Below are positions 44,480 through 53,889 of a stretch of DNA of 64,000 nt, piece after piece. Within the stretch, counting starts at the first letter, position 1. Each line of letters starts with the position of its first letter. The notes below the pieces were generated by a model. That model was not told where the DNA came from, ran no database searches, and worked only from the letters and a program-made list of their open reading frames with translations. Location: contig JAHDVH010000003.1 of the NCBI GenBank assembly GCA_023382385.1, forward strand, positions 362,929 to 426,928, in the 5' to 3' direction. The stretch comes from a bacterium (lineage in GTDB: Bacteria; Electryoneota; RPQS01). A program made the position numbers and the translations under genes.

Positions 44480-45724
44480 TTAACCGTCTGATCGTTCGAG
44501 CGGCATCGACATGCAGCGGGGTCCGCCTAATCCGCGCACGAGTTCGGAGCCGGGAATCTCGAGCACGTCCACACCGGCATCGCGCAAGGCGCGATTCGTA
44601 TGAACGTTCCGTTCGTATGAGATGACTCGATCGGGAGCGATGGCCAGCATGTTTGAACCTGCGGAACGCTGTTCGCGAGCGGCATATCGCAGATCGCCGT
44701 TCGCCGTGCGAATCACATTCAGATCGCCGCCAAGCTCATCGCTGAGTATTTGAAGCACCGAACGGTCGTCCCTTCTGGAAATCGGCCTTCCCCCGTCGGG
44801 ATTTGCTTCGTAGCGGAGAATTGACGGGCCGTGTTCAACGACCGGAGGAAACAGCACAACAGTTCGCGGACCGACGATTGTGAATACCGTATCCAAATGC
44901 ATGTATACGCGCTCCGGCGGAATCACGACTTCGTAGACGCGTTTCGCCTGACCGGCCGCGAACAGTTTTCCCGCGACCAGTTCTATCGTCTCGCTGCGCG
45001 TGCGTTCGCTGCGACCGATAGCAATCGACTCATCGTTCAGGACAATGATGTCGCCGCCTTCAATTGTGAAGGGCCGCGCTTCCAAGTCGCTGTCGCCGAA
45101 AATGAACTTCGTTCCCGTGAACGACGGATGAAGCTCTAGGACGGTGTGCGTCACCCACGTTTCGCGAATGCGGGCCGGATAGTGAGCGTTGCAGGAAATG
45201 ACCTCATCGCGGAATACAAACGCCGGATCCCGTGTGAAGTAGGCATTCGGCAGCGGATCTATCAGGAAACGATCGTGGTGCACTTGCGCACTGGATGGCG
45301 CACTCCCGCTCGCCTGCGCGAACTCCTGCTCGGTTAAGCCGTGAAAGATCAGACGCGTTGTCGCGTCCACTGAAAAGTGATCCAGTATGGGCTTCGACAG
45401 CGCGGGATTGTGATTCAGCTCGCAGGCTTCCTGCACGAGGCGTGCACGTCCACTCTCAGAGGCGACTACGTCGTGCACGAGATCGGACAACATCAGCACG
45501 TCCACTCCGTTCTCCCGCAATACACGGCAGAATGCGTCGTGCTCCATCTGCATCTGTTTCAAGTAGGGAATATCTTCGAGGAGGAAGCCCTGAACATTAC
45601 CCGGCGTTAGTCTATCCAGTTCATCTCCAGGACGATGCACGACCAGCGCCTTCAGCGGAGAGAACTCGTTGCAAACATTAAGTCTGAAGCGCTTCAGAAA
45701 ATCCTCGCGATGGGGTGCAATCAT
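44480..45724 (-). CDS. arcA: Arginine deiminase
   Basis: 414 residues, typical length. Hydrolyses arginine to citrulline and ammonia. Family marks: FTRDPAFV, EGGDIIVL, the catalytic His in YMHLDTVFT, and the catalytic Cys in LVRGLGGPRCMSMPL close to the C-terminus. The partner ornithine carbamoyltransferase and carbamate kinase are not in the window, so the complete energy-yielding pathway cannot be confirmed. Confidence 0.93.
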   Translation of the reverse strand: MIAPHREDFLKRFRLNVCNEFSPLKALVVHRPGDELDRLTPGNVQGFLLEDIPYLKQMQMEHDAFCRVLRENGVDVLMLSDLVHDVVASESGRARLVQEACELNHNPALSKPILDHFSVDATTRLIFHGLTEQEFAQASGSAPSSAQVHHDRFLIDPLPNAYFTRDPAFVFRDEVISCNAHYPARIRETWVTHTVLELHPSFTGTKFIFGDSDLEARPFTIEGGDIIVLNDESIAIGRSERTRSETIELVAGKLFAAGQAKRVYEVVIPPERVYMHLDTVFTIVGPRTVVLFPPVVEHGPSILRYEANPDGGRPISRRDDRSVLQILSDELGGDLNVIRTANGDLRYAAREQRSAGSNMLAIAPDRVISYERNVHTNRALRDAGVDVLEIPGSELVRGLGGPRCMSMPLERSDG

Positions 45725-45823
45725 TGACTATTCTTTTAGTATAGTGTTTTCCGCGCTGATTTTCAAGCTACTCCACGCTTTCCTGACCCTTTAACGTGGC
45801 GACTTGAACACTTGAATAATGGC

Positions 45824-45855
45824 ACGAGGGCTGCTCACTCGTGAACAGCCCTCGT
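45824..45855 (-). terminator. Terminator of the RND efflux operon
   Basis: 10-bp outer stem ACGAGGGCTG / CAGCCCTCGT with an inner TCAC/GTGA stem, downstream of the stop at 45885 on the minus strand; T-rich but interrupted tail. Confidence 0.75.
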
Positions 45856-45884
45856 TATGATAAGGTCAGCGTCAGGGCGCCGAC

Positions 45885-48800
45885 TCAACTGACTTGGGGC
45901 ACCAACTCAGAAGATGTCTGTGTTTCCGTCTCGGTTTCCCAGGCCTTTTTGCTGAAACGGTCCAGCACTGTATACATTACCGGCACCAGCACGAGCGAGA
46001 GCAGCAAGGACGACAGCAGACCGCCGATAATCACGACACCCATGCCTGCGCGCATTTCGGAGCCGTCGCCGAGCGCCAGCGCTAAGGGAAGCATACCCAC
46101 CACCATCGTCAGCGTTGTCATGATGATCGGACGCAGTCGTCGCGGACCGGCTTCCAACAACGCTTCATGTGCCGTACGCCCTTTATGCCGCAGTTGGTTG
46201 GTCAAGTCGACGATTAGAATACCGTTCTTAGTGACCAGTCCCATCAGAATCAACAATCCGATCATCGAGAACATCGAGAGTGTGTAGCCCGTCAAAGCCA
46301 GACCGAGGAACGCTCCCACAATCGCGACAGGCACCGAGAACATCACCACGAAGGGATATATGTAGCTTTCATACAGCACGACCAGAACCATGTAGATGAA
46401 CAGAATGGACAGGAAGATCGCCTGCACCATATCCGTGATCATCGTGCGCATGTTCTCGACGTCACCATAGGCGAAGAACTGCACTCCCTGCGGCGGGACA
46501 TACTGAGCCATTTGGAGATCAAATTCCCCCTGCACTTCTCCGAGTGAGCGGCCAACGACGTTCGCAGATACCGTGACAAGCCGCTGGCGATCCTTGCGCA
46601 TGATGGACGAAGGACCGCTCGTGCGTTCTATGTCAGCGACATCACCCAGTCTCACCATCTGCCCCGCTCCGTTCTTCACTCCGATTTCCGCGACCTTGCT
46701 CGGATCATTTCGATACTCGGGCGTCAGCAGAGAGCGGATGTCCACTTCAATTTCGCCGGTGCGAAATCGCGTAATGATATTTCCATTGACGGCGCTGCGC
46801 AATGCGTTTGCGACTTGACCGGGCGTCAACAAACTTGACGCGGCGCGCTCGCGATCCACGACAATTTTCAGCTCCGGCGCACCGAGTTGGTAGCTTGATT
46901 GAACGTCGCGCGCACCCGGCACCTGACGCAGGACACTCATGGCGTAGTCGGCGGCGACCTGCACGCTGTCGAGGTTCTGTCCGCGCACTTCATATTGAAT
47001 AGGTGCGGCGTTTGCCATTCCGAACATACCGATGTCGCTGATTCGAGTTTCAAGGCCGGGCATGTCTTTGCAGAACTGAACAATCTGATTTTGCGTCTCG
47101 GTCGTGCTCTGCTTGCGTGCATCGCGCGGCCTGAGTTTCACCTGGATGCTGCCCAGTCGCGGACTCTCTTCAAGTCCCCACTCCGACTCTTGCAGCCCGA
47201 TCGTGCTCATGACCTGTTCTACTTCGGGGTGCGAGTCAAGAAAGCTCTCGACGCGGGACATGACTGCGCTGTTTTCTTCGAGCGTCGAGCCCAGCGGCAT
47301 CTTGGTGAAGATCGCAAACTCGCCGCGATCCATCGGCGGCACAAAGTCACTGCCGATAAATCCAAGCGGGATGAGAGCTATCGAAAAGATCATCGCCGCC
47401 GTGACCATGCTGAAGACGGCAAGACGGTGCGACAGTGCCCAGCTCAACACTCCTCGATAGCGTCTTTCCAGAACGGCGAATCCTGCTTCAAACCGGCGGG
47501 CAAAACCGCGCATCCATTTCTCGCCGTGAACATTTTCCGCGCTGTTCAAGCGACTTGCCAAGAGAGGTGTCACCGTGAACGAGACGATCAGCGACATGAC
47601 CAGCGCGGTCACAAACACAACCGAAAACTCGCGGAATATGTTGCCGACAAGTCCTTCAACGAATGCTATAGGCAGGAATGTCACCACGTCGACCATCGTA
47701 ATGGACACCGCCGCGAGGCCGATCTCATTTCTCCCTTTGATGGCAGCTGTTCGGGGGTCCGCCCCTCGCTTCAACCATTGATGGATGTTTTCGAGCACGA
47801 CGATTGAATCGTCGACAAGCACACCGATCACTGTGCCCAGCGCCATCATCGTCATCAGATTCACCGAGAAGTTGAACAACTTCATCGAAATGAACGTCGA
47901 GACAATTGAAATCGGAATCGCAATCAACACTATCAGGGAATTGCGCATTGAATGCAGGAACACGAGCAGGACCAGGGCAACTGTGATGAGCGCCTCTGCA
48001 ATATTGCGCTGAACCTCTTTGATAGAGTTGCGGTTAAATATTGTGATGTCCTGACCGATCTCGATCGTGACGCGTGTGCCGTGCTCCGCCGACACCGCAT
48101 CCAAAACCTTGCGAACGCGTTCAGACGTGCGCACGCTGTTTGCCTGTGCCTGCTTGACGATTTGAATTCCCAACGCGGATGTCTTGTCCAATCGCGTGAG
48201 CGAGCGGTCTGACTTCACCGTATCACTGACCTGCGCGACATCCCGCAGGTAGATGGCTGACCCGTCGGCGAGTGGAAGACGCGTCAATTCAATTTCGTGA
48301 AGTGCTTCATACTTTCCGGACAACCGAATCGTATAATCCTGCGATTGCGAATAGACTTTCCCCGCCGGAACATCCAGATTGTCCGCGGCCAGATACTGAT
48401 TGAACTCTGTCAACGAGAGTCCGTGTGTAGCGAGCTTTTCGGGATCCACTGCAATCTGGATTTCACGTTCCGCCGCTCCTGTGATGACGACTTGACCGAC
48501 TCCATCCACCTGCTCGAGTCTCGGACGAATGACCTGATCCACAAAAGTGAAGAGGTCCGGCTGGGACATTTCGCTGGATACCGCAAGGCGTAAAATCGGA
48601 AGCTGACCGAGGTCGGCTTTGAAAATCTGCGGTTCTTCGGCATCGTCCGGTAAAAGCGCACGCACTGTAGTTATCATCCGCTGCGTTTCCTGGAGGACGA
48701 CGTCCGCATCCGCAGACATATCGAACTCCAGAATGACAACGGAAGCATTCTCGCGATTGACAGAGCGGATGTGCTTGAGCTTGTTCAGTGACACGACGGC

Positions 48801-49007
48801 GTCTTCAATCGGACGCGAGACCATCGTTTCAACTTCCTGCGGGCCTGCGCCCGGCCAGATGGTCACAACGGTGACGTACGGCCAGTTCATCGTCGGGAGC
48901 AGGTCCACCGGCAGCCGCTGGTAGAGCATGATGCCCAGCACCGCAATCGCCAGGAAGAACATGGCTACTGCGCTGGGCCGCTTTATCGATAGTTCGGTAA
49001 TAGTCAT
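45885..49007 (-). CDS. RND-family efflux transporter (AcrB/MdtB type)
   Basis: 1040 residues, full length. Twelve membrane helices with two large periplasmic loops are evident. Motifs: N-terminal SIKRPSAVAMFFLAIAVLGIMLYQRLPVDLLP, G-V-D-D-S-I-V-V-L-E-N in helix 4 with the two Asp of the proton path, and the C-terminal PIIMTTLTMVVGMLPLALALG. It pumps drugs, solvents or other amphiphiles using proton motive force. It ends the operon tetR-tolC-adaptor-pump. Confidence 0.95.
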   Translation of the reverse strand: MTITELSIKRPSAVAMFFLAIAVLGIMLYQRLPVDLLPTMNWPYVTVVTIWPGAGPQEVETMVSRPIEDAVVSLNKLKHIRSVNRENASVVILEFDMSADADVVLQETQRMITTVRALLPDDAEEPQIFKADLGQLPILRLAVSSEMSQPDLFTFVDQVIRPRLEQVDGVGQVVITGAAEREIQIAVDPEKLATHGLSLTEFNQYLAADNLDVPAGKVYSQSQDYTIRLSGKYEALHEIELTRLPLADGSAIYLRDVAQVSDTVKSDRSLTRLDKTSALGIQIVKQAQANSVRTSERVRKVLDAVSAEHGTRVTIEIGQDITIFNRNSIKEVQRNIAEALITVALVLLVFLHSMRNSLIVLIAIPISIVSTFISMKLFNFSVNLMTMMALGTVIGVLVDDSIVVLENIHQWLKRGADPRTAAIKGRNEIGLAAVSITMVDVVTFLPIAFVEGLVGNIFREFSVVFVTALVMSLIVSFTVTPLLASRLNSAENVHGEKWMRGFARRFEAGFAVLERRYRGVLSWALSHRLAVFSMVTAAMIFSIALIPLGFIGSDFVPPMDRGEFAIFTKMPLGSTLEENSAVMSRVESFLDSHPEVEQVMSTIGLQESEWGLEESPRLGSIQVKLRPRDARKQSTTETQNQIVQFCKDMPGLETRISDIGMFGMANAAPIQYEVRGQNLDSVQVAADYAMSVLRQVPGARDVQSSYQLGAPELKIVVDRERAASSLLTPGQVANALRSAVNGNIITRFRTGEIEVDIRSLLTPEYRNDPSKVAEIGVKNGAGQMVRLGDVADIERTSGPSSIMRKDRQRLVTVSANVVGRSLGEVQGEFDLQMAQYVPPQGVQFFAYGDVENMRTMITDMVQAIFLSILFIYMVLVVLYESYIYPFVVMFSVPVAIVGAFLGLALTGYTLSMFSMIGLLILMGLVTKNGILIVDLTNQLRHKGRTAHEALLEAGPRRLRPIIMTTLTMVVGMLPLALALGDGSEMRAGMGVVIIGGLLSSLLLSLVLVPVMYTVLDRFSKKAWETETETQTSSELVPQVS

Positions 49008-49013
49008 ACTTGT

Positions 49014-50060
49014 TTACTCCAGCGTCAGATTGATTTCGGAGCCTTGCGACAACAGCTGGTTTCCTGTCACGATGACGGTGTCCCCTGCCGCAAGACCGCT
49101 GATGGCAATCCGGTCTTCCATCGTGCCCAAGATCCGCACGATCTTTTTCGCCGCCTTGTTTCCGTTCGCCACAAACACGATGGTGCGTCCCACGTCCGGC
49201 AGTGTTGCGGCACGAGGCACCACTAAGCTGCTCTCGTCCACTCCCGCAAAGATCTTTGCGCGCGCAAACATCCCTGATTTCACACCCTCTATTCCATTCA
49301 TGGTCAGTTCGACCGGAAACGTTCGTGCACCTTGCATGGCGCGCGCGCCGATTGAAGTGACCTCTGCCGCAAAGGTGTCACCGAGCGCTTCCACAAAAAC
49401 CGCTGCCGGCGCTCCGATCTGAATGAACTTGAGTTCGGATTCAGAGATCTGAAGTGGAAGTTTCAGCTCACTGATATCGACCAATTGAAAGACCGGCTGA
49501 CCTCTGTCAATCATCTGTCCGACTTCCGTCAGGCGCGCGGTGATCGTTCCGGCAAAGGGGGCACGAATTGTGGCTTCTTCATAGGTTTTCTTGGCCGCAC
49601 GGTATTGCACTTCCGCGGACTTCCTGCCAAGACGTGCGTTCTCAAAATCCGATTCCGAAACGCTCTTCTCATTGAACAGCTTCTCAACGCGCTCGAAGTC
49701 CAACCGTGCCTTCTCAAATGCGATTTTGGCTCGCTCGGCATCCAGTTCAAGCAGTTCGTCATCCAGCCTAAGCAAGGGCTGGCCGGCCTTCACAACGGTG
49801 CCGACATCCGCGTAAACGTGCTCAATCTGTCCTCCGACTTCGGCGGAGAGAACAGATTCACGACGGCCCAGTAACGTTCCACTCTTCTCCACGAATAGTT
49901 CGAAGGGTTCTGTCTCCAGCACGAAGCCGCTGACGGGAATCACCGACGCATATGCAGTCTGGGCGATGTCGCCGTGCGCGTCCTTGAGCGCCTTGCCGGT
50001 CACGATCGCAACGACAAGGCCGATGAACGTCGTTAGTGTGATAATTCGCGTTCTACTCAT
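49014..50060 (-). CDS. RND efflux periplasmic adaptor (membrane-fusion protein)
   Basis: 348 residues. One N-terminal membrane helix or uncleaved signal, then the two-halved lipoyl domain (GGQIEHVYADVGTVVKAGQPLLRLD ... ATIRAPFAGTITARLTEVGQMI) flanking a coiled-coil hairpin, then beta-barrel and membrane-proximal domains. It links the inner-membrane pump to the TolC-type channel. Six bases separate it from the pump gene. Confidence 0.94.
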   Translation of the reverse strand: MSRTRIITLTTFIGLVVAIVTGKALKDAHGDIAQTAYASVIPVSGFVLETEPFELFVEKSGTLLGRRESVLSAEVGGQIEHVYADVGTVVKAGQPLLRLDDELLELDAERAKIAFEKARLDFERVEKLFNEKSVSESDFENARLGRKSAEVQYRAAKKTYEEATIRAPFAGTITARLTEVGQMIDRGQPVFQLVDISELKLPLQISESELKFIQIGAPAAVFVEALGDTFAAEVTSIGARAMQGARTFPVELTMNGIEGVKSGMFARAKIFAGVDESSLVVPRAATLPDVGRTIVFVANGNKAAKKIVRILGTMEDRIAISGLAAGDTVIVTGNQLLSQGSEINLTLE

Positions 50061-50075
50061 CTATTTCTCCTGATT

Positions 50076-51383
50076 TCAATTTGCAAAGGGGGATTGACCG
50101 AGAGCGAGTCTCAATCTGGCTGCGGCGAGCAGCCTGCGATAGTTGGCGTCTGCGAGGGAAACACGCGCCGTCAATTCGTCCAGCTGCACTGCATCCATTT
50201 CCAGCGGCGTGACTTGCCCCTGCGCAAACTTCGTTTGAGCGATACGGCGGGCCTCTTCGGCGAGCTGCACCGCGAGCCGTGCGGCCGATTCATTCTCCTG
50301 CGCGGTCTTCAGATCCTTGGCAGCGGATTCATACTGCAGCCGCGCCCCGCGTTCGGCCTGCGCAAGATCCAGTTCGGCGCGCCGCCAGTCGGCCTTGTAT
50401 TGGAGCGCCTTGCCGTGCGTCGCACCGCTGCTCCAGATCGGGATTGTCAATGACACTCCCGCGTAGAGGGCCGAGTAGTTGTTGCGTGGATGCACATCCC
50501 ACTCATTGTTCTGCCACTGCCACTGATACTTTAACTGACCGCCGAGAACCGGCCAGCGAGCATTGCGATAGATGACGTAGAGATTTTCCTGCGCCACGGC
50601 GGCGTTGCGCAATGCCATGATATCGTCACGCTCCTTCAGGTCCGACTCGACTTCCGCCGTGTCCACGCCCAGGGCGTATTCAGCCAAACTTCCTTCGATT
50701 TGGAAGGTCGTATCTATCGGGACTCCGAGATATTCCCGAAGCGAAAGCTCCGCGAGCTGCAGATCGCTGCGGGCGCGGTCCAGTTCAGGTCGCTGGTTTT
50801 GCGCCTGAACTCGTACTCGCAGAACATCATAGTCGCTTAGCAAGCCGACGTCGCGCATGCGCTCAGCGCGTTTCAAGGAACTGTCGCTTACCGCGAGACT
50901 CAACTCGCGCGCGCTGACCACATCGCGCATTAAGAGCACCGTCCAGAAGCGCTGCATGACATCGAGTTCAGTTTGCGACTCCTGCCGTTCCACTCCATGC
51001 TTGGCGGCCAATGTGTAGGCTTTTGCACCACGCACGCCCGCTGCGATACGACCGAACGTGAGGAGAGGCTGATTCAAGGTTACGTTTGCTTGAAGCGCAT
51101 TTTCCTGATCAAGCTCGAGAGCTGCAAAATCGCCGGTCTCGGGATTGGGGAAGAAAATCTTGCCTTTCTTGAGCGCGCGTTGATAGCCGACATGTCCTTC
51201 TATCTGCGGCAATGCGTTTGACCATGCTTCGTCCAATTGTCCGCGTGCCTTCTGCTGCTCAATTCGCGGTCGTTGCTGTGCAAGCGAGCGTGACTTGGCG
51301 ATGGCAATCGCTTCGTTCAGCGTCATGCCGTTTGCGGCAGTCACCACAGCCAGTAAAAGCGTCAGAAATCCGAATTGTCTCAT
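50076..51383 (-). CDS. TolC-family outer-membrane efflux channel
   Basis: 435 residues from the ATG at 51383, which has AGGGGGTG upstream and opens a signal peptide (MRQFGFLTLLLAVVTAANG); a longer frame to 51452 is rejected because it would overlap tetR. Two tandem long-helix repeats (e.g. LKRAERMRDVGLLSDYDVLRVRVQAQNQ and AQTKFAQGQVTPLEMDAVQLDEL) are typical of TolC. ATGA overlap with tetR. Confidence 0.93.
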   Translation of the reverse strand: MRQFGFLTLLLAVVTAANGMTLNEAIAIAKSRSLAQQRPRIEQQKARGQLDEAWSNALPQIEGHVGYQRALKKGKIFFPNPETGDFAALELDQENALQANVTLNQPLLTFGRIAAGVRGAKAYTLAAKHGVERQESQTELDVMQRFWTVLLMRDVVSARELSLAVSDSSLKRAERMRDVGLLSDYDVLRVRVQAQNQRPELDRARSDLQLAELSLREYLGVPIDTTFQIEGSLAEYALGVDTAEVESDLKERDDIMALRNAAVAQENLYVIYRNARWPVLGGQLKYQWQWQNNEWDVHPRNNYSALYAGVSLTIPIWSSGATHGKALQYKADWRRAELDLAQAERGARLQYESAAKDLKTAQENESAARLAVQLAEEARRIAQTKFAQGQVTPLEMDAVQLDELTARVSLADANYRRLLAAARLRLALGQSPFAN

Positions 51384-52006
51384 GCAGTCACCCCCTCTGC
51401 GAGTTCCTGTTTGCGTTTGTCCGTGACGATGGCATCGTAGACAAGTTTGCATGTGTATTCGATAATCTTGTAGGCTTGTTCGGGGTTTTCATAGCGTGTC
51501 GTGCAAGTGCCGCGATACAGCGCACTGATCGCTTCTGCAATCAAACGGGTATCGAAATGCTTAAAGCGTCCTTCACTCACACCACGTTCCAGAAGCTGTG
51601 TGATGACGTTCACCCAATTCTTGTGATTGCGGTCAAGTGCTTCGGCAACTTCAGGGTATTTCGCGCTCATGCTGACAAACTGTTGAAACAGGAGGTCAGG
51701 CAACGGGTCATTGGCCTTTTGCTCATATAAGAATCGATGTGCGAGATAGAGGGCTTCCGGGCCAAGCTGAGTGTCCTGGGCCATCTGAATCACCGCGCTT
51801 TGGCTTTGGTGTTCGAACTGCTCTGCCAAAGCAATCAGGATTTGCTCTTTTGAGGGGAAATACCAGTAGATAGCGCCTTTGGAAAGTCCGGCTTCGCGGG
51901 CGATTTCGTCTACTGAAGTCTTGTCGTATCCTTTGGTGGCGAACAGGCGTCCTGCGGCGACAAGGATTTGTTCGAGGCGTTGGTCTTTAAGCAGATGTTC
52001 TGTCAT
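51380..52006 (-). CDS. TetR-family repressor of the efflux operon
   Basis: 208 residues. The N-terminal HTH is clear (RLFATKGYDKTSVDEIAREAGLSKGAIYWYFPSKEQIL). The variable C-terminal helical ligand domain includes a long region as in AcrR-type proteins. First gene of its own operon, coupled to tolC. Two matching operators flank its promoter, so it represses itself and the pump until an inducer binds. Confidence 0.94.
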   Translation of the reverse strand: MTEHLLKDQRLEQILVAAGRLFATKGYDKTSVDEIAREAGLSKGAIYWYFPSKEQILIALAEQFEHQSQSAVIQMAQDTQLGPEALYLAHRFLYEQKANDPLPDLLFQQFVSMSAKYPEVAEALDRNHKNWVNVITQLLERGVSEGRFKHFDTRLIAEAISALYRGTCTTRYENPEQAYKIIEYTCKLVYDAIVTDKRKQELAEGVTA

Positions 52007-52017
52007 TTTGTCTCCAA

Positions 52018-52032
52018 ACCGACTGGTCAGTC
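52018..52032. promoter_or_regulatory. TetR operator O1
   Basis: ACCGACTGGTCAGTC, between the TSS expected from the promoter and the tetR start. Shares 12 of 15 bases with O2 at 52079. Confidence 0.78.
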
Positions 52033-52043
52033 AATTGGGTGAC

Positions 52044-52072
52044 AATCTACGCTCTTCATTTTTCAGTGTCAA
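52044..52072 (-). promoter_or_regulatory. Promoter TTGACA-N17-TAGATT of the efflux operon
   Basis: Leftward: -35 at 52067-52072, -10 at 52044-52049, sandwiched between the two operators. Confidence 0.75.
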
Positions 52073-52078
52073 TAGCAA

Positions 52079-52093
52079 ACCGACCAGTCGGTC
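52079..52093. promoter_or_regulatory. TetR operator O2
   Basis: ACCGACCAGTCGGTC, a near-perfect dyad just upstream of the -35 box and 61 bases (about six helical turns) from O1. Confidence 0.8.
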
Positions 52094-52234
52094 AAATATT
52101 TAACTATTTGTATTTTATGCATAAAATAGAATTCTTGAGATTTTCGAGAGGCATTTTGCGGTTGTTCTGCTGCGCTCGGACCGAGGTGGTGTTGGGCACT
52201 TTGACGCCCTTAAATCAGTCAATAAGTCCTGTAG

Positions 52235-52263
52235 TTGATTGCGGATAAGACTTTGTGTATCTT
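52235..52263 (+). promoter_or_regulatory. Promoter candidate TTGATT-N17-TATCTT of the glutamine synthetase gene
   Basis: -35 at 52235-52240 and -10 at 52258-52263, about 125 bases before the ATG at 52387. Confidence 0.45.
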
Positions 52264-52386
52264 TTCACAGGTGCCTGAGACCGGAGCACGGGACTCGAGG
52301 AGTTGCCCCGATTTTGAGCGGCTCCGGACTCAAGGACGGCCCTTTTCGTCGAGACCATTAGAATACCTATAGACAACCCGGAAACC

Positions 52387-53811
52387 ATGAATCGCGATAC
52401 TACACTCCCGACATCGCTTGCCGCAACACGCAACAGCACTTTGATTGAACCTGCATCGCGAATCGAACGCCTGTTAGGCAAGTCGGCGTCCAAATGGACA
52501 GAGCACGATCTTGCCAATGTATTTGTCACATTGAATCTTCGTCAAGTGTCGCTCATGCATGTTTGCGGAGACGGCATGTTGAAGACGCTCGACTTTGCGC
52601 CACGTGACCATAATCACTTCATGCAAATTGTCCGATACGGCGAGCGCGCTGACGGATCGAGTCTGTTCCCCGGACTCGGTATTGCATCGGGCGCCTCGGA
52701 TATAGTCTTGAAACCGCGCCTCGAAACGGCATTTGTCGATCCGTTCTCCCGCGAGGGGACACTGGCAATTCTGTGCGGCCACATTACGCGCGAGGGCAAA
52801 CCGCTCCCGCAGTCTGGTGATTCGGTTGTTCGCCGCGCCTACGACTTGTTGCTTAAGGAGTCAGGTTACGAATTGCACGCACTCGGTGAAATCGAGTATT
52901 TCATCGGCCACCACGCTGCGGACAACGTGGACGTGACAAATGAAGATCGCGGCTATCACGCCAGCGCCCCGATGGTGTTTGGACAGGAATTGCGCCGACG
53001 CGCGCTGACACTGCTGGCGGAAATGGGAGTTCCGGCGAAGTATGCTCACAGTGAGGTGGGATTTGCCGGAGCGGAGAGCGACTCCGACCTGACGTGGGAA
53101 CAGCACGAGATTGAGTTGGCGCTAAGGCCACTGCCTGAGGCCGCTGACTCCGTCGCTCTGACTCACTGGGTCTTGCGGAATCTCGCTCACGAAGCAGGTT
53201 TGCGCATCAGTTTCGATCCTGTGGTGAAACGCGGGCACGCGGGAAGCGGCATGCACTTCCACCTTGCCGGTTATCGGGATGGACAATACCTAACTGTGCT
53301 GGAAGCCGGCGGAAAGGTCAGTAAATACGCGGAAGTATTAATCGCAGGGCTACTGAAACATGGTTGTGCGCTGATGGTCTTCGGGAATCGCACCAAGAGC
53401 TCGTTCGTGCGGCTCTTTCAAGGAAAGGAGTCTCCTGCGGGAGTGACTTGGGGGCAGTATAACCGCAAGGCTCTTGTGCGTCTGCCGATTATCACCAAAG
53501 ATGCGGACGGCGGCACCGTCACAGCGGAGACGGTCGAATTCCGGCTTCCGGACGGCTCGGCGGTTCCGCACTTCCTGCTGGCGGGCATCGTGCAGGCCGC
53601 TCGGGCTGCGAACTCGTTCACGGATCGTTCCAAGCTGCTTGACAGCCTGCGTGCGGACGCCAAGGATACCGTTGCAAGCAAGTCCATCCCGCGAGGATTC
53701 GCCGAGATTGCCGAGCTGCTGGAGCAGGAGCGCGCGGTATTTGAGGCCAACGACGTTTTCTCTCCCGTGCTGATGGATGCCGAGATTGCGCGTCTGAAGT
53801 CTGCCGGATAA
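52387..53811 (+). CDS. Glutamine synthetase-family protein
   Basis: 474 residues, like GS type I. Seen: ALGEIEYFI at the start of the catalytic domain, HSEVGFAGAES for metal/ATP contacts, GHAGSGMHFHL (ATP/glutamate loop), WGQYNRKALVRLP (phosphate arginines) and EFRLPDGSAVPHFLLAGI. Several of these vary from the common forms (NRSALIRIP, EFRxPDPSxNPYL), so it could be a paralogue that ligates glutamate or another acid to ammonia or an amine rather than the housekeeping GlnA. It is alone between a divergent promoter and a terminator. Confidence 0.85.
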   Translation: MNRDTTLPTSLAATRNSTLIEPASRIERLLGKSASKWTEHDLANVFVTLNLRQVSLMHVCGDGMLKTLDFAPRDHNHFMQIVRYGERADGSSLFPGLGIASGASDIVLKPRLETAFVDPFSREGTLAILCGHITREGKPLPQSGDSVVRRAYDLLLKESGYELHALGEIEYFIGHHAADNVDVTNEDRGYHASAPMVFGQELRRRALTLLAEMGVPAKYAHSEVGFAGAESDSDLTWEQHEIELALRPLPEAADSVALTHWVLRNLAHEAGLRISFDPVVKRGHAGSGMHFHLAGYRDGQYLTVLEAGGKVSKYAEVLIAGLLKHGCALMVFGNRTKSSFVRLFQGKESPAGVTWGQYNRKALVRLPIITKDADGGTVTAETVEFRLPDGSAVPHFLLAGIVQAARAANSFTDRSKLLDSLRADAKDTVASKSIPRGFAEIAELLEQERAVFEANDVFSPVLMDAEIARLKSAG

Positions 53812-53837
53812 CGCATCAGCGGCTTGCACAAAACTAT

Positions 53838-53869
53838 GAAGCCCCGGCATTTCGCCGGGGCTTCCTTTT
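53838..53869 (+). terminator. Terminator after the glutamine synthetase gene
   Basis: Perfect 11-bp stem GAAGCCCCGGC / GCCGGGGCTTC, loop ATTTC, then CTTTT. Confidence 0.88.
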
Positions 53870-53889
53870 GAGTTTATGATACGAGTAGT

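Larger units (their letters stand above)
52007..52386. other. Divergent 380-bp regulatory region
   Basis: Between tetR and the glutamine synthetase gene: two operators, one leftward and one rightward promoter. The rightward leader is ~120 bases with no clear structure. Confidence 0.6.

Noticed and set aside
45819-45833. TGGCACG-N4-CTGCT, resembling a sigma-54 promoter
   Set aside because: It is part of the efflux operon terminator stem and its only rightward readout is into the antisense of the pump gene.
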